A program made the translations under genes and the position numbers. Of a stretch of DNA of 64,000 nt, positions 43,481 through 51,063 are shown piece after piece. The DNA is taken from NCBI GenBank assembly GCA_964586075.1, contig CAZPGZ010000009.1:1-64000 (forward strand), given 5' to 3'. Numbering within the stretch: the stretch's first letter is position 1; the number at the start of each line of letters is the position of its first letter. Below the pieces are notes generated by a model. It searched no databases and was not told where the DNA came from. It worked only from the letters and a program-made list of their open reading frames with translations. This DNA comes from JBAZLV01 sp964586075 (GTDB taxonomy: Bacteria > Nitrospirota > UBA9217).

Positions 43481-43894
43481 TCAGCAAAAGCCTTTGTCAT
43501 TTTTCCTGATAACATCCTCCAATTTAGGAATACTGCCTGCCTCCACTCCATTCCCCTGTACGAATTCACCAGAAAAAAAGCACTCCAGCATCTCCAAAAC
43601 AACATCTACCACTGATATAACAGCGTCGTGATCAATGGAAGTCAGCGAATGGCTTCTTAAATATTCTCCTATATCCGCAAGAGAAGACCCAATTTCGTGA
43701 CCCAAAATAGTCCTCTCCAAATTAAAGTCAGTCGTTTCCGCTCGTACCGCTCGTACTGCAAGGTTGTAAATACGATTATAGGCATCTGATATATGCTTTC
43801 TTGCCTGATCAGTTAAATCGCTTCCCAACCGCTCATATCGCTGCAAAAGCTTGTGAATTGATAAAAGAGAAGAAAGAATGCTGTCAGTCGGCAT
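43481..43894 (-). CDS. Orphan helical protein of unknown function
   Basis: 137 residues from the ATG at 43894, which has AGGAGG 8 bases upstream. It is nearly all helical, acidic and free of membrane segments. Motifs such as ERLGSDLTDQARKHISDAYNRIYNLAVRAVRAETTDFNLERTILG are not recognised. Two mid-sequence acidic helices (HEIGSSLADIGEYLRSH; VDVVLEMLECFF) recall four-helix bundles, but this is only a resemblance. A 20-bp NarL-type palindrome lies about 140 bases upstream. It is convergent with the receiver gene. Confidence 0.65.
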   Translation of the reverse strand: MPTDSILSSLLSIHKLLQRYERLGSDLTDQARKHISDAYNRIYNLAVRAVRAETTDFNLERTILGHEIGSSLADIGEYLRSHSLTSIDHDAVISVVDVVLEMLECFFSGEFVQGNGVEAGSIPKLEDVIRKNDKGFC

Positions 43895-44031
43895 GATGAA
43901 ATCCTCCTGTAGTAAATATCCATTCAATATCCGCACAGAAGCATCTCGTTCAATAATGGTTTTACCTGGTGAAAACAATATTATTCAGGCAAGAAATCGT
44001 GGTCACTATGCAGGAGGAGGTTGTTATTGTC

Positions 44032-44051
44032 AATACCCAATATTGGGTATT
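44032..44051. promoter_or_regulatory. 20-bp perfect palindrome, NarL-type 7-2-7 site
   Basis: AATACCCAATATTGGGTATT is a perfect palindrome. Its core TACCCAA-TA-TTGGGTA has the NarL/NarP 7-2-7 geometry, and each heptamer matches TACYYMT in six of seven positions. It lies upstream of the orphan gene 43481-43894. A near-identical site is at 49067-49088. Confidence 0.6.
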
Positions 44052-44129
44052 TTAAGATGTTTTTAAAAAATCTGACAACGATTTAAAAAATTCCATAAGA
44101 TATTATATATTCAAAAAATTTTCTACTTC

Positions 44130-44173
44130 CTCGATAGAAATTAGTACCATACCTAACTCACTTTTCTATCGAG
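44130..44173 (-). terminator. Hairpin spanning the yifB stop codon, possible terminator
   Basis: CTCGATAGAAA (44130-44140) pairs with TTTCTATCGAG (44163-44173), an 11-bp perfect stem whose 22-base loop contains the stop codon of yifB (44153). On the minus strand GAAGTAGAAAATTTTTT follows, so the T-run is offset by about 11 bases. It is likely a terminator or 3'-end stabiliser. Confidence 0.55.
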
Positions 44174-45685
44174 ACTTCTGTACTGTATGGCTTCGGCGAG
44201 GTGTTCCGAGGCAATGTTCTCCGAGTTTTCCAAATCCGCGATCGTACGGGCGACTTTCAGGATGCGGTTGTACGCGCGGGCGGAAAGCCCGAGCCGGTTC
44301 ATGGCTGTTTCCATGAGCGCCTGACAGCTCTGGTCGATCTTGCAGTATTTTCTGAGGTGCCTCGGCCGCATCTGCGCGTTCGCGTAGATGCCGTCACTCT
44401 TAAAGCGTTCCTGCTGGATCGCGCGCGCACCGGTCACTCGAGTACGGATGGCTTCGGATGCCTCACCCGGCGTGTCTGATGAAATTTCATTGAACTTGAT
44501 GGCAGGCACTTCGACATGAATGTCGATGCGGTCAAGGAGAGGTCCGGACACTTTTGACCGGTATGTTTGAATCTGATGCGGCGTGCAGAAGCATTGATGA
44601 AACGGGTCTCCGTGGAACCCGCATTTGCAGGGATTCATGGCAGCGACAAGCATCAGCGACGCGGGATAGGTCAGCGACGTCACGGCCCGGGAAATCGTCA
44701 CCTGACCGTCTTCAAGCGGCTGCCGGAGCGCTTCCAGCACGTTTCGTTTGAATTCCGGCAGTTCGTCCAGAAACAGCACTCCGTTGTGGGAAAGACTCAC
44801 CTCGCCCGGTTTCGGGATCTGCCCTCCTCCGATGAGTCCCGCGTCGGAAATCGTATGATGAGGCGATCGGTACGGCCGTGTGGCAATAAGCGGCTGCCCC
44901 TGCTTGAGCAACCCCATGATACTGTGTATTTTGGTGGTTTCGATGGATTCTTCAAAGCTCATTTTGGGCAGAACCGAAGGAAGCCTTCGTGCCAGCATGG
45001 TCTTCCCCGATCCCGGGGGACCGATCATGATAATATTGTGCCCCCCTGCCGCGGCGATTTCAACGGCGCGTTTGGCGTGTTCCTGCCCCCTCACTTCGGA
45101 AAAATCCTCCTGATACGCTGAATAGGTATCCATGGCGCTCTGGATATTGATTATTTCGGGAGCGACTGAAGTTTTTCCACCGAAGAAATCGACGACCTGT
45201 GGCAGGGTCTGCATACCGAAAATTCTGACTGAATCCACCACCGCTGCTTCCTGAGCATTATCCGCAGGAATAATCATTCCGCGATAACCGGTTTTTTTTG
45301 CCAATACCGCCATGGAAAGCGCGCCCCGCACGGTCTTGACCCGTCCATCGAGAGACAGTTCTCCTGCAATAAGGTAGCCGTTTACCTGGTTTTGGTCCAG
45401 AATGCCTTCGGCGATAAGCATTCCAATGGCGATCGGTAGATCGAAGGCCGACCCTTCTTTTTTGATATCAGCTGGCGCGAGATTGACGAGGACCTGCTTC
45501 AGGGGGAAATCGAAGCCGGTGTTTTTGAGAGCGGCACGCACGCGTTCCTTGCTCTCTTTTACGGCTGCATCGGGCAGGCCGACGGTTGAAAAAAAGGGCA
45601 GCCCTCTGCTTGCGATGTCGACTTCAACTTCAACGGGATACGCATCGATGCCGAGCACCGCGGAACTGATCACTTTGGCGAGCAT
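44153..45685 (-). CDS. comM: YifB/ComM family Mg-chelatase-like AAA ATPase
   Basis: 510 residues, full length. N-terminal Lon-protease-like fold (GLPFFSTVGLPDAAVKESKERVRAAL), AAA core with Walker A GPPGSGKTML and Walker B LFLDELPEF. The C-terminal Mg_chelatase_C region is HVEVPAIKF through LSARAYNRILKVARTIADLE. A short zinc-type Cys cluster (CKCGFHGDPFHQCFC) is present. ComM is a hexameric helicase that extends branch migration during natural transformation and recombination. It stands between two accessory patches. Confidence 0.95.
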   Translation of the reverse strand: MLAKVISSAVLGIDAYPVEVEVDIASRGLPFFSTVGLPDAAVKESKERVRAALKNTGFDFPLKQVLVNLAPADIKKEGSAFDLPIAIGMLIAEGILDQNQVNGYLIAGELSLDGRVKTVRGALSMAVLAKKTGYRGMIIPADNAQEAAVVDSVRIFGMQTLPQVVDFFGGKTSVAPEIINIQSAMDTYSAYQEDFSEVRGQEHAKRAVEIAAAGGHNIIMIGPPGSGKTMLARRLPSVLPKMSFEESIETTKIHSIMGLLKQGQPLIATRPYRSPHHTISDAGLIGGGQIPKPGEVSLSHNGVLFLDELPEFKRNVLEALRQPLEDGQVTISRAVTSLTYPASLMLVAAMNPCKCGFHGDPFHQCFCTPHQIQTYRSKVSGPLLDRIDIHVEVPAIKFNEISSDTPGEASEAIRTRVTGARAIQQERFKSDGIYANAQMRPRHLRKYCKIDQSCQALMETAMNRLGLSARAYNRILKVARTIADLENSENIASEHLAEAIQYRSLDRKVS

Positions 45686-45855
45686 GAAGACTCCTTGTGA
45701 GAGTGTGGAGAAAATGCCTGACGGCGCCGGAGGCAGAGCGGAAAAGAAATTGCCGCATCGACATCCTCGATTCAGACTTGTATTCCTAAAATTATCAGAA
45801 CAGAGAATAGCAGAGGAACGGAAGGGTTGTCAATTGGAAATTACAATAAGAATAG

Positions 45856-47460
45856 TTATTCAAGCCGTGTAACAAAGGCCCCGATAAAACGCATGGACTT
45901 GAGATAGTCGCTGAACAGGACCTCTTTTACCATGCCGCCACCGCGCTTTGTCGGGTGGTCTTTGTCGCCGGACGCATGGAGTACGTAAACTTTGCCGGAT
46001 TTTATCCTGACGATGGAAAGATGGCCGACGATTTCATCAACTGCTCGCTTTCGGGGGTCCTTTACCCAGTAGATGATATCGCCATCCTGGAGATTTTTCT
46101 GCAGCGCGCGCGTCGCAAGAACGTTCTTGGGGAGGATGTCAACCTGGTCGCGGCCTCTCGATCCGGCGATTGTCTGCGTCGAGCCAAGGGCAGCCGTAAT
46201 GTCCCGGCCCCACTTGCCGCTCACCACCATGTCTTCGCCGTACTGGAACCGGTCATTATAATTGACGACAAGACCGTCCGCCAGCGCGCCTTTCATGATA
46301 AACCGGAGCGTGAGTGCCTTGGCCACCGCTTCTTCCGGAGTGCTGCTCTGGGCAAGTTCCACGGAGCGAAAGACATGGTACATGCAATCCGCCTTTTCAT
46401 CAGCAATAATCCGGCTTGTGCGGACGTAGAACCCGAGAGGATCGGTATCGTACGGCGTCCCGATAAATCTGCCAGCCCAATACGCGATACGCTGCCCCAC
46501 GGGGAGCGGCGCGACGCGAGTTTGCGCGATCAATATCTCGTCGGCCGTCATGTCCGCCAATTTCTTCTTTTCTTCAGACTTCGCGCCGATGATTCTGAGT
46601 CCATACAGCAGTGACTGGCTTGCCCTTCGGTCATGGATGCCTGCAATCCCTACCGAGCCTTTCCGCGTCGTCTGGAGGAAACGGCCGTTTCCCAGATACA
46701 GACCCATGCCGTTGCCGTGGAACAGGAGAATGTCTCCCGGCTCGAGATCTTTTTTCTGGATCTTTCTTGTTTTGGCGAGAAGCGCGTCCCCGTCCATCCC
46801 CAGGAAAAATCCGTGTATGCGATAGGCGACATAAATCAAACCCTGCATATCAATGCCCTGGGCCGTCACCCCTCCGGCAAAGTACCGCACATGCAAGAAC
46901 TGTTTTGCCGTATTGACGATTTCATCCGCTTTTGTGTCATTTGCCAGCGGGTCGAGCGGTTTTTCAGGCATTGCTTCTGATGCCTTGATGACCGCAACCG
47001 ACCGGTCGGGAAACTGGACCTCATACCGGTCAGCGCTCTTTTTGAGCACCGGCAGGCGCGTGCCTGCGTAAAGCGCAACCTTGTGGTTGCCGGTTTTGTC
47101 GAGAATAAGCGCGTCGGATTTCGGCTTTGTGATGACGATCCACTGCCGCTTTGCATTCAGGTAATCGCGGTTTTTTCCTTTTGGCACCAGCACCGCCTCC
47201 TGCTGCACCCAGCCTTCGCGACGTTCCTGGGTTAAAATCGCAATGCGGTACCGGTTGTCCTGCTTTCCGAGTATACGCACTTCGTCACCCATAAGCAGTT
47301 GCGTTATGATCGGCGATTTTGCTTTGGTGTCACTGCGGACATTGGCAAGCGGTGTGGAAATAACGCCACGGGTATCATTTTTGGTTTCCTGGGCAAAGAC
47401 GTGAAGCGGGGAAAAACCGGCAAGACAGCAGAAAAAAAATATGAGAAGTTTATTTTTCAT
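45856..47460 (-). CDS. SH3b/NlpC-P60-like protein with a second amidase-like (DUF1460) domain
   Basis: 534 residues. Signal peptide (about 1-23), bacterial SH3 domain (about 30-95), a second SH3-like segment (about 105-165), and a P60-like domain (about 175-290). A DUF1460-type N-acetylmuramoyl-alanine amidase-like domain follows (about 320-534). In the P60 part the catalytic Cys site reads GIDMQGL (Met205) and the His site reads GMGLYLGNG, so that domain should be inactive. The second domain keeps Cys359 (KADCMYHVFRS) and GHLSIVRI with a downstream VLHAS. It probably works on peptidoglycan in the periplasm, with the dead P60 domain as a binding module. Confidence 0.8.
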   Translation of the reverse strand: MKNKLLIFFFCCLAGFSPLHVFAQETKNDTRGVISTPLANVRSDTKAKSPIITQLLMGDEVRILGKQDNRYRIAILTQERREGWVQQEAVLVPKGKNRDYLNAKRQWIVITKPKSDALILDKTGNHKVALYAGTRLPVLKKSADRYEVQFPDRSVAVIKASEAMPEKPLDPLANDTKADEIVNTAKQFLHVRYFAGGVTAQGIDMQGLIYVAYRIHGFFLGMDGDALLAKTRKIQKKDLEPGDILLFHGNGMGLYLGNGRFLQTTRKGSVGIAGIHDRRASQSLLYGLRIIGAKSEEKKKLADMTADEILIAQTRVAPLPVGQRIAYWAGRFIGTPYDTDPLGFYVRTSRIIADEKADCMYHVFRSVELAQSSTPEEAVAKALTLRFIMKGALADGLVVNYNDRFQYGEDMVVSGKWGRDITAALGSTQTIAGSRGRDQVDILPKNVLATRALQKNLQDGDIIYWVKDPRKRAVDEIVGHLSIVRIKSGKVYVLHASGDKDHPTKRGGGMVKEVLFSDYLKSMRFIGAFVTRLE

Positions 47461-47520
47461 GCAAAGAAGTCAGGACTGCGAGATGGAAAACAGGATGTTC
47501 GTATAGTGACCGGCAAAAAA

Positions 47521-47605
47521 TGGTGCCGAAGGGGGGACTCGAACCCCCATGGGTTGCCCCACACGCCCCTCAAACGTGCGTGTCTACCAGTTCCACCACT
47601 TCGGC
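47521..47605 (-). tRNA. tRNA-Leu (anticodon GAG)
   Basis: The minus strand reads GCCGAAG at the 5' end, pairs with CTTCGGC at the 3' end and ends in an encoded ACCA. The anticodon loop is TTGAGGG in a CACGT/GCGTG stem, so the anticodon is GAG. The long variable arm (class II) and the GGTTCGAGTCC T-loop mark it as leucine. It lies 73 bases after ilvE on the same strand and may share its transcript. A T6 run follows the CCA. Confidence 0.95.
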
Positions 47606-47677
47606 ACGTGCTTACTGAATGATCGTAAAGAACCAAGAATGGTCATGCACCAGCCGACTATTCCCGGATCTGGTTGG

Positions 47678-48619
47678 TTATTTTTTTGCAACCGACTGCT
47701 TCGCTGATACATGCGTAAGCCAGTCTTCATGACGGCTGTCTTTGCCGTACACAATGTCAAAAAATGCGGACTGCAGTTCCTGCGTGACCGGACCGCGCGA
47801 ACCTTTGCCGATAATCCGGTTGTCCACCTCGCGGATCGGCGTGATTTCAGCCGCCGTGCCCGTAAAAAACGCCTCATCCGCTATAAAGAGTTCATCGCGG
47901 GTGAAACGCTCCTCTACCAGACGCATGTCGCGTTCAGCAGCAAGTTGCATGATTGAATCCCTGGTAATACCTTCCAGGATCGAGGTGAGCGGCGGAGTCT
48001 TTATCAAACCTTTCCGCACAATAAACACATTTTCACCGCTGCCTTCGGCAATATAGCCTTCGGTGTCAAGCAGCATGGCCTCATCATAGCCGTCTTTCAG
48101 CGCTTCGCGTTTTGCCAGCAGGGAGTTCGCATAGTTTGCCGTGGTTTTCGAGCGGACCATCGCGGAATTGACATGCGGCCTGATATAGGATGAAATCTTC
48201 ACCCGAATTCCGTTTTTCATCCCCTCGTCGCCCAGATAGCTGCCCCACGGCCAGACTGCAATGGAAACTTGAACAGGGTTCTGCTTGGGATAAACCCCCA
48301 TGGCTCCGTAACCAATGTAAACAAGAGGACGGATGTAGCACGCGTCGATCTTGTTGACGCGAATGGTTTCGAGTATTGCCTCCGCAATCGCTTCGCGGGT
48401 AAACGGCATCTCCATCTGCATGATATGCGCGGAATCGAAAAGACGATCGACATGCTCCTGCAAGCGAAAAACAGCTGGGCCGTTGCCGGTCTTATAGCAC
48501 CGGATCCCTTCGAATACCGCAGTGGCATAGTGAAGCGAATGGGTCAGTACATGCACATTGGCATCATTCCAGTTGACAAACGAGCCGTTCATCCATATTT
48601 TTTCAGTGGCTTGAAGCAT
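47678..48619 (-). CDS. ilvE: Branched-chain amino acid aminotransferase IlvE
   Basis: 313 residues, fold type IV PLP enzyme. It starts MLQATEKIWMNG and HSLHYATAVFEGIRCY. The PLP lysine is in SKTTANYANSLLAKREA, followed by EGSGENVFIV and FTGTAAEITPIREVDNRIIGKG. It makes valine, leucine and isoleucine from their keto acids with glutamate. A strong promoter (48628-48656) ends only about 9 bases before the ATG, so the message may be leaderless. The tRNA-Leu downstream is a neat pairing but may be chance. Confidence 0.96.
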   Translation of the reverse strand: MLQATEKIWMNGSFVNWNDANVHVLTHSLHYATAVFEGIRCYKTGNGPAVFRLQEHVDRLFDSAHIMQMEMPFTREAIAEAILETIRVNKIDACYIRPLVYIGYGAMGVYPKQNPVQVSIAVWPWGSYLGDEGMKNGIRVKISSYIRPHVNSAMVRSKTTANYANSLLAKREALKDGYDEAMLLDTEGYIAEGSGENVFIVRKGLIKTPPLTSILEGITRDSIMQLAAERDMRLVEERFTRDELFIADEAFFTGTAAEITPIREVDNRIIGKGSRGPVTQELQSAFFDIVYGKDSRHEDWLTHVSAKQSVAKK

Positions 48620-48627
48620 AGGTGTAC

Positions 48628-48656
48628 TTTATAACAGCCTGTCTTGAAATTGTCAA
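48628..48656 (-). promoter_or_regulatory. Sigma-70 promoter of ilvE
   Basis: On the minus strand TTGACA (48651-48656) and TATAAA (48628-48633) are separated by 17 bases. The expected start of transcription is near 48621, two bases before the ATG. Confidence 0.75.
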
Positions 48657-48692
48657 TCGTTTTTTTGCAAGTCTTTATGATGAGGAACAGTG

Positions 48693-48731
48693 AAAAAAAA
48701 AGGCGCTTGAGTCGTTTGAGACTCTTGCGCC
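48693..48731 (-). terminator. Rho-independent terminator of the small orphan gene
   Basis: GGCGCTTGAGTC and GACTCTTGCGCC (stem 48702-48731) form a stable hairpin. On the minus strand nine T residues follow (48693-48701). It isolates ilvE from the gene at 48805-49002. Confidence 0.9.
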
Positions 48732-48804
48732 GATATCATCAGAAAATTGTCATTAGGAGGGATACAATATGAGCCGGACATCCATGATGCGACAATGCTC
48801 CGGT

Positions 48805-49002
48805 TTAATCAGGATATCTCAATTTCATTCGCGCGGCTTTTGCTTTTTCCATGCTGAGCAGACTCTGGAGTTCTTTAAAGTTAGTAAACGTGGCACTGCC
48901 CCTGCCCTCTGTCCCTATTTCTTCAATTGTTCCCAGAATAAGAGAATCGGTATTTTCATCCCGGCGGCAAATACGAACCAGATACGTGCTGTAAAATTCC
49001 AT
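48805..49002 (-). CDS. Small orphan protein, NarL-site-linked
   Basis: 65 residues from the ATG at 49002, with GGGAGGGG just upstream. The sequence MEFYSTYLVRICRRDENTDSLILGTIEEIG through FTNFKELQSLLS suggests a compact beta-beta-alpha fold. I have a vague memory of similar short proteins in environmental bacteria, but no function. A NarL-type palindrome (49067-49088) lies 65 bases upstream and a good terminator follows, so it is a self-contained, probably regulated unit. Confidence 0.65.
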   Translation of the reverse strand: MEFYSTYLVRICRRDENTDSLILGTIEEIGTEGRGSATFTNFKELQSLLSMEKAKAARMKLRYPD

Positions 49003-49066
49003 GGCCCCTCCCGCTTTGCGTGAAAAGCATAAACGCCTACACAATACCTTTCATCCGTGGGGTTGT

Positions 49067-49088
49067 AAATACCCAATACTGGGTATTT
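49067..49088. promoter_or_regulatory. 22-bp palindrome, NarL-type 7-2-7 site
   Basis: AAATACCCAATACTGGGTATTT differs from a perfect palindrome at one base pair. The core is TACCCAA-TA-CTGGGTA. It lies between the NarL/FixJ regulator gene and the small gene 48805-49002, in the promoter region of the latter. Confidence 0.65.
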
Positions 49089-49191
49089 TTCGGGTAGCAA
49101 CTGAGATTAGAGCGCAGGGAAGATGTGGATTGGCCAGATGAAATGGAAACTAGGTAAATCAAACGGGAAAGCAACTGATTGCAACTTTCTG

Positions 49192-49815
49192 CTAAAGAAT
49201 TCCTTTTTTTCTTGCTTTGTAAATGGCATCGCTCCGATTTTTTGCCTGCAGTTTTTCGTAGGTATGCTTGATATGCGTATGCACCGTGTGGATGCTGATC
49301 CCCAGTCTTTCAGCAATTTCTTTATACGTAAGCCCCTCTTCGATCAGTTTGACAATTTCCGTTTCCCGCTGTGTCAGCAGGAACTGTTCGCCGGCAGCTT
49401 CATCCTGAAATTCCTGGATGATTTTTCGCGCAATTTTCGGGCTCATCGGCGCTCCGCCATTATGAAGCTCATAAATGGAATCGATAAGCTCTCGCGGGCT
49501 GCTTCCCTTAAGCACATACCCTGAAGCACCGGCTTTTATTGCAGAAAAGACTCTTTCTCTGTCTTCGAAAACCGTGTGGGCGATTATTTCAAGCTCCGGT
49601 ATGCTTTCTTTTGCTTTTTTGATGAGGTCTATTCCCGACATGCCGGGAAGTCCGATGTCCGTGATCATAATCTCCGGGGCAGCATTTCGCAGTCCCTTGA
49701 CGGCTTCCTCGGCCGACCGGAAAGCACCGGTCACGGTTATTCCTTCAACCCCTGTTAAAAGCAAGGGAAGGCTCTCAATGAGAAGAGGGTCGTCTTCAAC
49801 GATTACAATTTTCAT
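49192..49815 (-). CDS. NarL/FixJ-family response regulator
   Basis: 207 residues from the ATG at 49815. The receiver has Asp53 in ITDIGLPGMSG and Lys in YVLKGSS. The LuxR-type helix-turn-helix is LTQRETEIVKLIEEGLTYKEIAERLGISIHTVHTHIKHTYEKL. The downstream palindrome 49067-49088 and its twin at 44032-44051 are plausible binding sites. Its ATG overlaps by 4 bases the end of a frame encoding a membrane-like fragment (49813-49989). No kinase gene is adjacent, so the partner is unknown. Confidence 0.92.
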   Translation of the reverse strand: MKIVIVEDDPLLIESLPLLLTGVEGITVTGAFRSAEEAVKGLRNAAPEIMITDIGLPGMSGIDLIKKAKESIPELEIIAHTVFEDRERVFSAIKAGASGYVLKGSSPRELIDSIYELHNGGAPMSPKIARKIIQEFQDEAAGEQFLLTQRETEIVKLIEEGLTYKEIAERLGISIHTVHTHIKHTYEKLQAKNRSDAIYKARKKGIL

Positions 49816-49989
49816 AGAATAGCGGTAGCCCCGGAAAGCAGATAACGCAACAACGGCACAAAAGCATGCCATACCGCAGAACCGACGACAATGTGAAGCA
49901 CGCTGTGTTCTATGTAATTTTTGTTCTGCGGCAACAGACGAAAGTCATTGTATGTCAATACCGCTATCCGGTCAAGCAGAAATTCATAT
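49813..49989 (-). pseudogene. Possible C-terminal remnant of a membrane protein coupled to the regulator gene
   Basis: A minus-strand frame without ATG reads about 58 codons and ends in TGA, overlapping the regulator's ATG as ATGA. Its end, NYIEHSVLHIVVGSAVWHAF followed by VPLLRYLLSGATAIL, looks like membrane helices. The frame opens just after a TAA before an eight-A run. It may be what is left of an upstream partner gene, or chance. Confidence 0.3.
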
Positions 49990-50199
49990 AAGCATTTTTT
50001 TTATTCTTATTATATGTGGTTTCCCCAGTTCATCGCCAAAAGCGTCAGCTGCGAAAAAAATGTCGGCTGATTTGCTGCCCCCGTTGACCAGAGTTGGTTT
50101 GACAATAATTCCCGCGCTCGCTATACTTAAAAAAAATCGTCTCGGAGGCAGTATAGCTGTTTTTTAACGGCATGTGACATTTGCCCCAAGGAGGCCGCT
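49816..50199. other. Intergenic region between regulator and universal stress gene
   Basis: It holds the membrane-like fragment described at 49813-49989 and the promoter of the stress gene (50099-50127). No other gene is convincing. A + strand frame at 49952-50167 has no ribosome site and overlaps the promoter. Confidence 0.5.
50099..50127 (+). promoter_or_regulatory. Sigma-70 promoter of the universal stress gene
   Basis: TTGACA (50099-50104) and TATACT (50122-50127) with a 17-base spacer. The predicted leader is about 65 bases long. Confidence 0.75.
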
Positions 50200-50661
50200 A
50201 TGGAAATAAAAACCATTCTTTATCCGACGGATTTCTCTCACGGCGCGCGTGCAGCCATGGACCACGTCATCTCGCTCGCACAGGATTATAATGCAAAGTT
50301 GATTCTGCTCCATGTCATTCAGGATATCAGCGTGGCAGAATGGTTTATCCCCTCCTCGCTTTCCGTTGCGGAACTGCTGGAGGACCTGGAAAAAAATGCA
50401 TGGAAGGAAATAGACGCCCTGGGTGACGAAATTGTCGCAAAAGTAAAGACCGTTGAAAAAATAGTTGTCCGCGGCATGCCTTTTGTTGAAATTATCAGAA
50501 CGGCAAAAGAAACAAAAGCAGATATGATTGTCATCGGGACCCACGGGAGAACGGGAATGGACCATGTGCTTTTCGGGAGCACCGCCGAGAAGGTCGTCCG
50601 GAAAGCGCCCTGTCCTGTGCTGACCGTACGCATGGCAGGCAAGGAATTCAAGATGCCATAG
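50200..50661 (+). CDS. Universal stress protein, UspA family
   Basis: 153 residues: alpha/beta UspA fold with ILYPTDFSHGARAAMDHVI at the start. The ATP-binding pattern G-x2-G-x9-G-S/T is GTHGRTGMDHVLFGST, followed by PCPVLTVR. The site is intact, so it should bind ATP. AAGGAGG lies before the ATG. It has a strong promoter of its own. It acts in the cytoplasm under starvation or respiratory stress; its partner is unknown. Confidence 0.93.
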   Translation: MEIKTILYPTDFSHGARAAMDHVISLAQDYNAKLILLHVIQDISVAEWFIPSSLSVAELLEDLEKNAWKEIDALGDEIVAKVKTVEKIVVRGMPFVEIIRTAKETKADMIVIGTHGRTGMDHVLFGSTAEKVVRKAPCPVLTVRMAGKEFKMP

Positions 50662-51063
50662 CCGTGCCGCTGTTACAACCCGGCTTTTGACTTTTCAGAC
50701 ACCCACATCACGGTTTCTCGCGTGAAGTGTCTCTATTATTCAATAAATCAATAACACCCCCTCTTGCTTCCAGCCGCATGAAGACATCCTCGCTTCATTT
50801 GCCTATTACATACTTGTTGCAGTATGCATATTGTGATATATTCTTTAAGATATAATTTGCTTCCTGATGTGGTGATTTTTGCAATTTTAAGAAAAGGAAA
50901 TAGCACAATCGAAATTAAGTAATATCGACTCAAAAAAACACCTCTTCGGCAATGACATTGCGCAGAATCTGTGGTGTCAGTTTTTCATTGACTTATCGCA
51001 TATCATATATATACAATACAAATATTTGAATATTACCTTAGATGAAAATCGATGGGGGTAGCC
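50662..51063. other. AT-rich intergenic region
   Basis: About 400 bases without a credible gene. A hairpin at 50696-50735 (AGACAC and TCACG paired with CGTGA and GTGTCT) may end the stress-gene transcript, though no T-run follows. A promoter at 50988-51017 serves the lipoprotein gene. The rest is AT-rich and featureless to me. Confidence 0.5.
50988..51017 (+). promoter_or_regulatory. Promoter candidate of the lipoprotein gene
   Basis: TTGACT (50988-50993) is followed by TACAAT (51012-51017, 18-base spacer) or TATACA (51010-51015, 16-base spacer) in a very AT-rich setting. Confidence 0.5.

Noticed and set aside
49952..50167. A 71-codon + strand frame before the stress gene
   Set aside because: No ribosome site, and it overlaps the strong promoter at 50099-50127.
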